From Polluticaenibacter yanchengensis (GTDB taxonomy: Bacteria > Bacteroidota > Bacteroidia > Chitinophagales > Chitinophagaceae): a DNA stretch of 64,000 nucleotides. Where the stretch lies: contig JAQGEF010000021.1 of NCBI GenBank assembly GCA_027854065.1, positions 1 to 64,000 of the forward strand, given 5' to 3'. Position 1 is the stretch's first letter. Each line of letters begins with the position of its first letter. This document shows, in pieces, positions 25,787-35,641 of the stretch. The translations under genes were made by a program, and so were the position numbers. Below the pieces are notes generated by a model, which was not told the origin of the DNA, did not search any database, and worked only from the letters and a program-made list of their open reading frames with translations.

Positions 25787-26605
25787 TTACCAGGCAGTCC
25801 ATCCACCATCTACCATTAATGTGGAACCTGTCATATAGCTGGATGCTTCTGATGCCAGAAAGCCGAATGGTCCTGTCAATTCTTCACGGTCACACATTCT
25901 TCCTAAAGGACTCATTTTAGAGAAGTTTTTAACGAACGGTTCTGCATGGTTATTTTCAATACCGTGCGGTACTATCGCATTGCATCTGATGCCATCCTGT
26001 GCGTAAAAGGTAGCAATGTACCTGGTGAAATTAGGAATAAAGGATTTTGATGCAATATAATCAATCGGCTTAAATTGGCTTACACCATTTCCATAGTCAT
26101 ACAGGTTTTGATTAGGAGAAACGATACTGTAAGTAGATGCTACATTTATAATATTTCCTGATTTCTGGGCCAGCATCTGCCTGCAAACAACCTGGGTAAT
26201 GATTATAGTGCCGGTTAAGTTTACTTCTACAGATTTTCTCAGCAAATCCAATGGATAAAACTCAAAGCGACTTTGGTTAACCTTGCTGTTATTTTCTTTG
26301 TCGAATTTAGCGTCAATAGCCGCATTATTTATTAATGTGTTGATTCGGCCGAACTTATCAACAGATGCATTTACGGCATCTATGCATGATTGTTCATTGG
26401 TGATATCTAAAACAACTGATAAACAATTCTCTTTAAGCGAGCTATCAAGATTATCGTAAAATGCATTCAATCCTGGTTCGTTTAAATCAGTAATGATTAC
26501 TTTGGCTTTGTTTTCTAAAAAGTATTTTGAAATGGTTGAGCCGATCAATCCTGCCGCACCTGTAACGAATATTACATTGTCCGTTAAGTCGAATTTATTG
26601 TTCAT
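25787..26605 (-). CDS. Short-chain dehydrogenase/reductase in nonulosonate operon
   Basis: A 272-residue classical SDR. Cofactor loop VTGAAGLIGS (Gly16, Gly19, Gly22), structural NNAA at 93-96, catalytic Ser157 (NVASTYS), Tyr183 and Lys187 (DYIASK). It ends with the family's SSYMTGSTLMVDGGWTAW. An acidic end to the second strand (VIITDLNEPG) favours NAD over NADP. Its start overlaps the oxidoreductase gene by 11 nt and the phosphatase gene follows after 15 nt. SDRs of this type (for example PtmA in Campylobacter legionaminic acid clusters) modify the sugar precursor; the exact step here is unknown. Confidence 0.87.
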   Translation of the reverse strand: MNNKFDLTDNVIFVTGAAGLIGSTISKYFLENKAKVIITDLNEPGLNAFYDNLDSSLKENCLSVVLDITNEQSCIDAVNASVDKFGRINTLINNAAIDAKFDKENNSKVNQSRFEFYPLDLLRKSVEVNLTGTIIITQVVCRQMLAQKSGNIINVASTYSIVSPNQNLYDYGNGVSQFKPIDYIASKSFIPNFTRYIATFYAQDGIRCNAIVPHGIENNHAEPFVKNFSKMSPLGRMCDREELTGPFGFLASEASSYMTGSTLMVDGGWTAW

Positions 26606-27587
26606 CTGTTGTTAATTTAATGATATTGAAACTATTGTTTATGTTTTGCATGCTTTTGCCAAAGTTGTTTGATTGGATGGCTTCCCGGCAATCTGATATA
26701 AAAGCCAGCCATTGTTTTTCGAACATAGAGTTCCTGTCAAATGCTTCAATCCGCTCTATGGTATGAACATGATCATGAAATATTTCCATTACAGAATCGA
26801 AGTAATTGATTTTGATAAAAGCATTGTCAAAAACAAACTTATATTCTCTTAACGGCTTTTTCTGATGGAAGTTATTATGAGAATGTGCTGTTACGCCGTT
26901 TTTAAATTTCAAAAGGATATCAAAACCTGAATCAACGTCAACATCTAAATTGGAACTGGTGTTTTTAAGAGAGAAATGTTTCTCAAGCTCAAAGTTATTT
27001 AACCATAAGATTAAATCCAGGTCATGGCTTAGTGTTAGAGCGGCACCACCGCCTAAACTTTTCTTGGCTGCGTACGATTCTTTGTAATCTTCCCATGGAT
27101 GCCAATCCGGTAGATACTCTCCCCAATAAGCATCTATGGATAAAAGTTTGCCGTAAGTTTTATTATCTATCAGATTTTTAATCTTTTCAAAAAAATGATG
27201 ATAACGAAGCATATACCCGGCCTGTAAATAAGTGCCATTGATATTTGCATGATTAATAAAACTACTTAATTCATCATAATTGGATGAAACTGGCTTTTCT
27301 ATTAAAACATGTATATTATGCTCGAGGCAAAAAAGTGTCTGGCTGGTATGTTCAGATGTGGGTGAGCAAATAATAGCCGCAAATGGTTTTGCAGCTATTA
27401 TTTGTTCTAAAGAAGTAACTATCTGAATACTCTGGGGATCGATATTCCTGAGTGGTAAATTTCTTTTCCGATATACAATTATATTCGTATAACCTAGTTT
27501 CTGAAGCACTGAAATATGCCTTTCTCCAATTGAACCGGCACCGAAAACAACAATTTTTCTATCTTTAAGAGAATCTAATACATTCAT
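26595..27587 (-). CDS. Gfo/Idh/MocA family oxidoreductase in nonulosonate operon
   Basis: I start at MNVLDSLKDRKIVVFGAG (27587), giving 330 residues; a start ten codons earlier would deepen the overlap with neuA. The N-terminal Rossmann domain shows VVFGAGSIGERH, followed by ICSPTSEHT and the family signature LIEKPVSSNYDEL. The C-terminal alpha/beta domain carries GGGAALTLSHDLDLILWL, the usual place of the catalytic His. These enzymes oxidise or reduce a hydroxyl of a sugar or sugar nucleotide with NAD(P). It overlaps neuA by 23 nt and the SDR by 11 nt, so translation of the three is probably coupled. Confidence 0.88.
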   Translation of the reverse strand: MNVLDSLKDRKIVVFGAGSIGERHISVLQKLGYTNIIVYRKRNLPLRNIDPQSIQIVTSLEQIIAAKPFAAIICSPTSEHTSQTLFCLEHNIHVLIEKPVSSNYDELSSFINHANINGTYLQAGYMLRYHHFFEKIKNLIDNKTYGKLLSIDAYWGEYLPDWHPWEDYKESYAAKKSLGGGAALTLSHDLDLILWLNNFELEKHFSLKNTSSNLDVDVDSGFDILLKFKNGVTAHSHNNFHQKKPLREYKFVFDNAFIKINYFDSVMEIFHDHVHTIERIEAFDRNSMFEKQWLAFISDCREAIQSNNFGKSMQNINNSFNIIKLTTDEQ

Positions 27588-28305
27588 TGGTTTCAATTGC
27601 TTGAGCGGCTTTTTCAAAACTACCTATATCATCAATATCTATTGCATAATCAGGCGTAATATAATATGGGATAATTGTTTTCCCGGACATTGAATTAAGC
27701 TCAGTAATGCAACTTGTTTTGATGATATCCAGAGTTCCTATTTGCCAATAAGTTTTTGGTAAAATCTGGCGGGGCGAATTATATGGCTCCTTATTATCCT
27801 CTAAATATAAGAGTGGTTTCATTTCTGTACCATCTTCATTAAGCTGCCACATTTTATATGGCGTAAGAGGGCTGTCCGTAAGAATTCTTAAACTATCTCC
27901 CTGATTATCTTTCATTTTATTGAAACAAGTATCAATAATGCCTTTCGGCCTTACAGGAGAAGTTGGTCTTAACTGAACAATATAATCCGGTACATAATTT
28001 TCGTTTTCCTTTAACCATTGAATGGCATGTTTAAACACCTCCAGATCTGTAGATAAGTCCTGGGCGAATTCTGCCGGTCTTATAAATGGTAATTCCGCGC
28101 CGTATTTTTTAGAAACATCTGCAATCTCCGAATCATCGGTTGAAACAATTGTTCTTGTTACAACTGATGATTCAAGAGCAGCTTTAATGCTATATGCAAT
28201 TAACGGATGACCCAGTAAAGGCAACACGTTTTTTCGTGGTAAGCCTTTACTGCCACCTCTGGCCGGAATAATAGCTAATACTTCCGGTTTATTTGAATTA
28301 GTCAA
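27565..28305 (-). CDS. neuA: CMP-nonulosonic acid synthetase (acylneuraminate cytidylyltransferase)
   Basis: A 246-residue nucleotidyltransferase that activates a nonulosonic acid with CTP. The N-terminal P-loop-like motif IIPARGGSKGLPRKN (12-26) binds CTP; IVSTDDSEIADVSKKYGA, QLRPTSPVRP and the late ITPDYAIDIDDIGSFEKA (metal-binding aspartates) are all typical of NeuA/LegF/PseF. Start: the only fitting codon is TTG at 28305 within GTTGACTAA, overlapping the last 8 nt of neuB; no ATG is available. CMP activation means the product is meant for a glycosyltransferase. The motif set does not tell sialic from legionaminic acid or KDN. Confidence 0.9.
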   Translation of the reverse strand: MTNSNKPEVLAIIPARGGSKGLPRKNVLPLLGHPLIAYSIKAALESSVVTRTIVSTDDSEIADVSKKYGAELPFIRPAEFAQDLSTDLEVFKHAIQWLKENENYVPDYIVQLRPTSPVRPKGIIDTCFNKMKDNQGDSLRILTDSPLTPYKMWQLNEDGTEMKPLLYLEDNKEPYNSPRQILPKTYWQIGTLDIIKTSCITELNSMSGKTIIPYYITPDYAIDIDDIGSFEKAAQAIETNECIRFS

Positions 28306-29182
28306 CTTTTCTATTTTTTAATTTTTCTCTCTGAACTGCTTCAATCGGTAAAATATCTTCACTTTTTAAAGTAAGCGCTTCGTGAGTATGAGCCAGGTCT
28401 CTGCAAAGTTTTTGTAATCCAGGGAACTCTAAAGATGCAGCGTGGTCCGTACCTTTCCAGGTCCTGTCTTTTGTAAAGTGTCTTTCTACCCATGTAGCAC
28501 CCAGGGCATAAGCTGCAATATCAATTGCGATACCTAAATGGTGGCCGGAGAAGCCAATTTCTTTTACACGATTTGCGTATAAGTCTTTCAGTTTGGTGAT
28601 TTCTAACAGGCAAATATCATTGAAAGGTACCGGGTAGCCTGAAGTACATGAATAAACGATTAACCTGTCTTTTGCCTGGCCGGTAGCTTCGAAAAATTTA
28701 ATAACATCTTCTGCTTCCTGTGGCGTAGTCATACCAAATGAAATATGAACTTCACCTTTATAAGTATCTCTCAATAACTCTAACATTTTATAGTTGTTGT
28801 TACAAGCAGAAGGTACTTTAATTAAATCCGGGTTTAAAGAAATGATTTCTTCAGCAGAAATTTCTTCCCAAACAGATGTACTGTATTTTATACCAATGGA
28901 ATTGGCATAATCCATCAAACCTCTATGTTGCTCAGTAGTGAATTCTAAATATTCACGGTGTGCACCATAGGTATTACCATAAGAATTATGAGGATTTGGG
29001 TGAGCAGCATTGTATTGTTCTTCTGTCAGCAATAACTTGTTATTTCTCTTTTGAAATTTAGCATAATCTGCTCCTGCATCTTTCGATAATTTGATAAGCT
29101 CTAATGCAATTTCAAAATTTCCCATGTGGTTACACCCGATTTCAGAAATTACTTTTGGCTTTAATGGTTGTTGATATTTCAT
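28298..29182 (-). CDS. neuB: N-acetylneuraminate synthase family protein lacking the SAF domain
   Basis: NeuB enzymes condense phosphoenolpyruvate with a hexosamine or hexose to make a nine-carbon acid. The TIM barrel is complete: ISEIGCNHMGNFEIAL (12-27), YAKFQKRN, SVWEEISAEE, KVPSACNNN, HISFGMTTPQE, YSCTSGYPVP, EIGFSGHHLGIAID and VERHFTKDRTWKGTDHAASL. The protein has only 294 residues and stops after EAVQREKLKNRKVD, just where the C-terminal SAF (antifreeze-like) domain of ordinary NeuB (about 340-350 residues) would begin. Because the stop overlaps the next start by 8 nt, this is a settled gene structure, not a recent truncation. In known NeuB dimers the SAF domain helps cover the partner's active site, so this form probably handles its substrate differently. 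It is first in the operon. Confidence 0.9.
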   Translation of the reverse strand: MKYQQPLKPKVISEIGCNHMGNFEIALELIKLSKDAGADYAKFQKRNNKLLLTEEQYNAAHPNPHNSYGNTYGAHREYLEFTTEQHRGLMDYANSIGIKYSTSVWEEISAEEIISLNPDLIKVPSACNNNYKMLELLRDTYKGEVHISFGMTTPQEAEDVIKFFEATGQAKDRLIVYSCTSGYPVPFNDICLLEITKLKDLYANRVKEIGFSGHHLGIAIDIAAYALGATWVERHFTKDRTWKGTDHAASLEFPGLQKLCRDLAHTHEALTLKSEDILPIEAVQREKLKNRKVD

Positions 29183-29229
29183 TTGTTGTTAATTTATACT
29201 TATTGCGTATATGTGTATTGAAATTTACG

Positions 29230-29237
29230 CAAATGTA
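29230..29237 (-). promoter_or_regulatory. Candidate nonulosonate operon -7 element (TACATTTG)
   Basis: A perfect minus-strand TAnnTTTG 47 nt before the neuB start. The -33 position holds no TTTG, so this is a candidate. It implies the operon can be transcribed apart from the GT2 gene. Confidence 0.5.
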
Positions 29238-29292
29238 ATTCTTAAATTCTTAAATATTGATATTTTTTTATTGTTACGAAGCCTTCATTGTG

Positions 29293-30429
29293 TCAGCTTT
29301 TATGAATCTTTCTGCCTTTCCATTCGTATTGACCGAATTTGCCCAGCCAGCCACTTATAACCGTATATAATATATGTATCGGCTGGAAAAAAGGGAATGT
29401 CCAAAGCCAGTTCTGTTTATTAAAAAATGCGGCAACCGGTATAATAAATACATATTCTACCAGGATTTTAATGCCGGCGATAGAAAACCAGAGGCTCCAA
29501 TATTGGGTATTAAAAATGGCCAATACCGGAAGCACCGCTAACCACACATTAAAGAAATAAACCAGGAACAGGACGGCTATAATACTTTTGTCGGAATAGT
29601 AGGTGGCTTTACTTGCCCAGCGGATGCGCTGATTAAAAAATGACCGCCATGTTGGCATCGCGTCCGTATAAGTGATCGTTTCTTTGTTCTTTATCCAGGT
29701 TGTTTGACCCGGGTAGGCCATAGCAATTTTATGCATCAGTAACATATCATCACCGGTAGGAAGGTCATCAATGCCATTAAAGCCGTTCACCTTTAGAAAT
29801 GCCGCTTTGGTATAAGCTATATTGGCGCCGTTACACATACTATGAAAGTTTGCATTAACAGAGGCACCAGTAATGCCCTGGAGCGTGAGGAAATCCAGTG
29901 TCTGGAATATGGAACTAACTTTGGAGTTGGTATTGAACATAACAGGTGCAGCGATAAACTGGTAATTCCCGGTTTCGTATATGACTACAATATTTTTAAG
30001 CCAGTTTTCATGATGGGAACAATCTGCATCTGTACAAACAATGAGAGGATGCTTAGCAATGCCCACTCCAAATTCTATTGCCCGTTTCTTATGCGCCTTT
30101 TCATTCCCGTCCAGGTTTAACAGGTAATGCTTAATATAGTTATGCGTTTGGGTATAAGTTTCTGCTATCTCAGCAGTATTGTCCGTGCTGGCATCATTAA
30201 TTACCAGTACTTCCATCAGGTCAGATGGAAAAGATTGTTTAATAATGCTTTCTAAACAGGCAGCGATGTTTTCTGCCTCATTTCTTGCCGGGATAATAAT
30301 AGTAACAGGTGTTGAAAGAACCGTATTGCGGACAACCGGCTGTTTAATTTTAAACCAGTTATAAGCGTACCACAGTATTAATGCAGTATATATGCTTAAA
30401 AAACAATAACTAATAAAATGGATCCACAT
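29293..30429 (-). CDS. Membrane glycosyltransferase family 2
   Basis: A 378-residue processive-type GT2 enzyme. One N-terminal transmembrane helix (about 3-25) is followed by the GT-A domain: TIIIPARNEAENIAACLESI, VLVINDASTDNT, the metal-binding VCTDADCSHH, LPTGDDMLLMHKIA and the QRIRWASK (QxxRW) acceptor motif. Two to three C-terminal membrane helices follow (from about 285). Such enzymes add sugars to lipid carriers or extrude polymers at the inner membrane. It lies 110 nt upstream of neuB on the same strand, and the neuB operon has its own possible promoter, so shared transcription is possible but not shown. Confidence 0.9.
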   Translation of the reverse strand: MWIHFISYCFLSIYTALILWYAYNWFKIKQPVVRNTVLSTPVTIIIPARNEAENIAACLESIIKQSFPSDLMEVLVINDASTDNTAEIAETYTQTHNYIKHYLLNLDGNEKAHKKRAIEFGVGIAKHPLIVCTDADCSHHENWLKNIVVIYETGNYQFIAAPVMFNTNSKVSSIFQTLDFLTLQGITGASVNANFHSMCNGANIAYTKAAFLKVNGFNGIDDLPTGDDMLLMHKIAMAYPGQTTWIKNKETITYTDAMPTWRSFFNQRIRWASKATYYSDKSIIAVLFLVYFFNVWLAVLPVLAIFNTQYWSLWFSIAGIKILVEYVFIIPVAAFFNKQNWLWTFPFFQPIHILYTVISGWLGKFGQYEWKGRKIHKS

Positions 30430-30734
30430 GAGCTTGCAAAATAAGCTTTTAACGCATTACTGAGAAATTCTTTAAGCAGCTGTACCAGAAAATGTCAAAA
30501 TGGTAAAAGATGGTTAGGACGGACTGGTTGATGCCTCTGAATACAGTCGATAACAATCTGTTTCTGTGACCGGAATTTAGGCTGGTTCTAAATGATTTAC
30601 CATGCTTTTAATTATAAAACGGCAATCATAAAGTTGAGAATTTTTAAAACCGGAACCATTTTGTAATAAATTTTACAGAAAAACGATTCCCCGAAAGTTT
30701 AATTTTTAATTAGTAATTTTTGCAAGTAAGATAT
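30430..30734. other. Divergent intergenic region before pyrG, no gene seen
   Basis: About 300 bp without a convincing reading frame. It should contain the promoter of the minus-strand GT2 gene, but I find no full consensus. Confidence 0.3.
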
Positions 30735-30765
30735 TTTGAAGAGGTGCTTCAATTGTATATCTTTG
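30735..30765 (+). promoter_or_regulatory. pyrG promoter (-33 TTTG / -7 TATCTTTG)
   Basis: TTTG at 30735-30738 and TATCTTTG at 30758-30765 with a 19-nt spacer, a full match to the Bacteroidota consensus. Transcription would begin near 30772, giving an unusually long leader of about 140 nt. Confidence 0.75.
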
Positions 30766-30842
30766 CACGACCTCTAAATTTTTCCAAAGGTCATTTATGG
30801 AGAACTTATCTGGTGAAGATGAGTTTGCAAATTGTTAATTGA

Positions 30843-32546
<1,704 letters not shown>

Positions 32547-32566
32547 TAAACATAGAAATGATTGAA

Positions 32567-32593
32567 AATAGCGGATGATACTCCGCTATTTTT
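32567..32593 (+). terminator. pyrG intrinsic terminator
   Basis: AATAGCGGA (32567-32575) pairs with TCCGCTATT (32582-32590) followed by TTT; 20 nt after the stop. The 270 bp after it hold no gene. Confidence 0.82.
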
Positions 32594-32868
32594 GTTGGAT
32601 ATCAAAAATTTTAGCTAAAAAATAAAATAGATAAAATTTAAAAAATGTTGGGAATGGCTAAATAGATATTAAGTATTGAAGACAGGATTTATGTAGATTT
32701 TTGACTGTGCTTTGATTTGTTTATTATTTAGAAAACGGGTCAGCAGGTGAAAATACCCAAATAAATTGCAGCAGTAAAATATTAAGTGCTTATCCTTTAT
32801 TTTTGCCGGCAACGATTGCTAAGTGTAACAAATTCCATTTATAGTTACCTTAGACGTACCTTATTTTG

Positions 32869-32876
32869 TAATTTTG
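32869..32876 (+). promoter_or_regulatory. Candidate -7 element (TAATTTTG) for the E2 gene
   Basis: A TAnnTTTG match 33 nt before the ATG at 32910. No clear -33 TTTG at the right distance. Confidence 0.45.
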
Positions 32877-32909
32877 AAAACTATTCTTTTACGAATAATA
32901 TAATTTAGT

Positions 32910-34265
32910 ATGGCATTAGTCGATTTAGTGATGCCCAAATTGGGCGAAAGTATCATGGAAGCAACTATCCTTAAATGGCTAAAGAAACCGGGAGATATTG
33001 TAACGGCAGAAGAAGTTGTTTTAGAAATAGCCACGGATAAGGTAGATAGTGAAGTGCCTTCTACTGCAAGCGGCGTTATAAAAGAATTGTTTTTTAAAGA
33101 AAATGATGTGGTGGCCATCGGTGCGGTTTTAGCAACCATAGAAACTGAAGCCACAGAAAATAGCTCATCACCGGCGCCTTCTGTAGCCCCAAAAGCAACT
33201 GAAACACCGGTAGAAAAAGTAGCAGAAAAAGCCATTGAAGTACCTTATGTACCAGCTGCTGCAAATGCACCGAAACCTGAAAATAACGGTGTCCGTTTCT
33301 ACTCTCCGTTAGTGCTTAAAATAGCCCAGGAGGAAGGAATTAGTATGAGCGAACTGGAACATATTCCGGGAACCGGTCAGGACGGACGCGTTTCAAAGAA
33401 AGATATTTTAGCTTATCTGGAAGATAAAAAAGCAGGAAAAATAACAGCTCAAGTGGTGGCAGCACCAGCACCGGCAGCAACAAATACCAAAGTAGAAGAA
33501 GCATCAAAACCAACGACTGCGGCAGCCCCTTCCGCCCCTGCAATAAAAGCTACCGGAAATGTAGAAATTATTGAAATGGACCGGATGCGCAAGCTGATAT
33601 CAAAACATATGACAGACAGCATCAACACCAGTGCCCATGTCACCAGTTTTGCAGAAGCAGATGTAACAACAATGGTAAAATGGCGTGAAAAAGTAAAAAA
33701 GGATTTCGAAAGAAAAGAAAACCAAAAGCTGACATTTACACCATTATTTGTTGAAGCTATCATTAAATGCATCAAAAACTTCCCTTGGTTAAACAGCAGT
33801 GTTGACGGCGATAAGATCATCATCAAAAAAGATATCAACATCGGTATGGCTACCGCATTACCAAGCGGCAACCTGATTGTACCGGTTATTAAAAATGCTA
33901 ACCAGTTAAACCTGGCAGGCCTGAGCAGCCAGGTAAATAGCCTGGCAAACAAAGCCCGTCAGAACAAATTAAGTCCTGCAGATACGCAGGATGGTACATT
34001 TACCCTGACGAATGTGGGCACTTTCGGTAGCCTTATGGGAACGCCGATTATCAACCAGCCGCAAGTCGCAATTTTAGCAGTAGGCGCAATAAAAAAACGA
34101 CCGGTAGTTATCGAAACCGAATTCGGTGATACCATTGCCATCCGCCACATGATGTACTTAAGTTTAAGTTACGATCACAGGATTATCGATGGTTCTTTAG
34201 GCAGTAATTTCTTAAACGCCATTGTTCAGGAATTAGAGGCTTTTGATATTAACAGAAGTATCTAA
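32910..34265 (+). CDS. 2-oxo acid dehydrogenase E2 component (dihydrolipoamide acyltransferase)
   Basis: A 451-residue E2 core protein with the standard order: one lipoyl domain (2-76, lipoylated Lys44 in EIATDKVDSEV), a linker rich in Ala/Pro/Glu, a peripheral subunit-binding domain (about 129-170: SPLVLKIAQEEGISMSELE, GTGQDGRVSKKDI), a second Ala/Pro linker, and the catalytic acyltransferase domain ending in SYDHRIIDGSLGS with His423 and Asp427. It forms the core of a pyruvate, branched-chain or 2-oxoglutarate dehydrogenase complex. The type cannot be fixed: the lipoyl-domain start (PKLGESIMEATILKW) resembles branched-chain E2 at least as well as SucB. No E1 or E3 gene is adjacent. Confidence 0.93.
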   Translation: MALVDLVMPKLGESIMEATILKWLKKPGDIVTAEEVVLEIATDKVDSEVPSTASGVIKELFFKENDVVAIGAVLATIETEATENSSSPAPSVAPKATETPVEKVAEKAIEVPYVPAAANAPKPENNGVRFYSPLVLKIAQEEGISMSELEHIPGTGQDGRVSKKDILAYLEDKKAGKITAQVVAAPAPAATNTKVEEASKPTTAAAPSAPAIKATGNVEIIEMDRMRKLISKHMTDSINTSAHVTSFAEADVTTMVKWREKVKKDFERKENQKLTFTPLFVEAIIKCIKNFPWLNSSVDGDKIIIKKDINIGMATALPSGNLIVPVIKNANQLNLAGLSSQVNSLANKARQNKLSPADTQDGTFTLTNVGTFGSLMGTPIINQPQVAILAVGAIKKRPVVIETEFGDTIAIRHMMYLSLSYDHRIIDGSLGSNFLNAIVQELEAFDINRSI

Positions 34266-34283
34266 ATTTTGTGCAATCATAAG

Positions 34284-34325
34284 AAATCCCTTACAGTATC
34301 ACATGGTGTCCACTGTAAGGGATTT
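34284..34325 (+). terminator. E2 gene intrinsic terminator
   Basis: AAATCCCTTACAG (34284-34296) pairs perfectly with CTGTAAGGGATTT (34313-34325), 16-nt loop, then TTTC. It is 18 nt after the stop. Confidence 0.88.
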
Positions 34326-34342
34326 TTCTTTTATACAATAAT

Positions 34343-34462
34343 GGGCTTTCAGCTTTATGTAATTCTATTGAATAATTGTTCCGGCTGCTTAGGGGTTCGC
34401 TGGCGCTCCGTGCTCCTGCGTCGCACCGGCTTCGTGCCTCGCCGCCCACACATCCGGCAGCC
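34343..34462 (+). repeat. GC-rich 3'-end element, copy D
   Basis: Head GGGCTTTCAG at 34343 (one G short of the others), core CCGGC at 34381 (39 bp from the aligned head start, against 37 in the other six), tail CCGGCAGCC ending 34462. It starts 78 nt after the E2 stop, directly past the terminator and in the same direction. The 218 bp that follow, to the next gene, hold only a short open stretch with no recognised product. Confidence 0.85.
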
Positions 34463-34680
34463 ATTGGGCAACTGATCCTTTTATCAACCGGTACCTGGAT
34501 TGATGACTACTGAAAAGTTTAATGGGATATTTGGACGTGATTACCTGGTAATTGGATTCATTGCTGTCACCCTACAACATCTTATCCTGATAACAAGGCA
34601 TTATTTGATGAGAATCTATTGAATAAATATCCACCAACTTATATTAGTAAAGGCCATACTTGCTTAATGGCATTGCCAGA

Positions 34681-35544
34681 TCATACCTCAAACTCAAAAG
34701 TCTGGATATTGCCCGGGTATAAAATCCGGATATCTGAAAGCCGGGGATAGCGCTCCTTATAAGTATTAATAGCCTCGTCAATCTGTTGATAACTGTAGCG
34801 GGTTGAAAAATGGCTAAGTATCACATGCTTGTTATTGGAAGCAGACAGCATCTCTGCCAGTTCAGGCAGGGCACTATGAAGGTTCGCTTTCGTTACATTT
34901 TGAATATTCCCGTCCCGGTTAAGAAACGTACATTCATGAATAAGAATCGGCACATCATTCCATCTGCCATCTGTTTCAACAGGAGAATCGGCAGAATATC
35001 CCAGCAATGGTTTCAATACTTCTTCAGAAATATCAGTATGGTTTTTAAGGTCAATCAACGCCTGTGGACTTAACTGTTCGTACTGCTTTAGTAATTTCTG
35101 CTTGCATCTGTAAATGATAAAGCTAAAACTTTTGCTGAGATCGCCGGTGCCGGGAAGATGCCTGCTGGGTAATACTTTTACCTTAAACCCTGCTTTAATA
35201 TTAATCATATCCCCCGCGTTAATGCCAATCCAGTTGGCACCGGCAACGTGCGGGTCAAAATTTTTAGTAAATACTTTTAGCGCATTAAAGCTGCCACTGC
35301 ATTCAGGATGGTAAATATTAAGTGCACCAGGCTTATCTGCCACCAATTGATTCAGCTGCAACAATCCTGTTAAATGGTCCCTGTCCGCATGGGAGATAAA
35401 AGCATGCTTGATCTTTTTACTTTTTTGCATTAATCCCGCTGTAATACCATCACCAGCATCCAGCAATAAATCCAATTCGTTGATAAAAAACCAGGTGGCA
35501 AACATGGCAGTAGAATATCCTTTAATAGAAATCGTCATGAGCAT
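34681..35544 (-). CDS. RNase Z-like metallo-beta-lactamase fold hydrolase with altered metal motif
   Basis: A 287-residue MBL-fold protein of the RNase Z/ElaC-like group. The metal-binding motif HxHxDH is seen as ISHADRDHLTG (His52, Asp54, Asp56, His57): the second His is replaced by Asp. Further likely ligands are His129 (PSRHLPGTG), IHECTFL and the C-terminal VILSHFSTRYSY. RNase Z trims tRNA 3' ends, but the long insert around residues 140-190 and the altered motif leave the function open; it may be a phosphodiesterase paralogue. It is a single gene, divergent from the monooxygenase. Two starts are possible (MLM or the second Met). Confidence 0.82.
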   Translation of the reverse strand: MLMTISIKGYSTAMFATWFFINELDLLLDAGDGITAGLMQKSKKIKHAFISHADRDHLTGLLQLNQLVADKPGALNIYHPECSGSFNALKVFTKNFDPHVAGANWIGINAGDMINIKAGFKVKVLPSRHLPGTGDLSKSFSFIIYRCKQKLLKQYEQLSPQALIDLKNHTDISEEVLKPLLGYSADSPVETDGRWNDVPILIHECTFLNRDGNIQNVTKANLHSALPELAEMLSASNNKHVILSHFSTRYSYQQIDEAINTYKERYPRLSDIRILYPGNIQTFEFEV

Positions 35545-35641
35545 AAAAAATTACAGTTGCAATATCGGAACTAAAAGCTGAATCCTAACGCATTTTTAAG
35601 TTTCGGAAAAATTTTATATCAGCGATAATGTTTAATTTGAG

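Noticed and set aside
28298..29182. neuB as a frameshifted pseudogene
   Set aside because: The missing SAF domain is not found in any frame downstream: the neuA gene begins within the last 8 nt, and the catalytic barrel is intact.
34490..34680. A possible decayed gene (an open stretch including NKALFDENLLNKYPPTY)
   Set aside because: About 60 codons stay open and look faintly protein-like, but no start, ribosome site or family is recognisable and the frame continues as antisense of the next gene.
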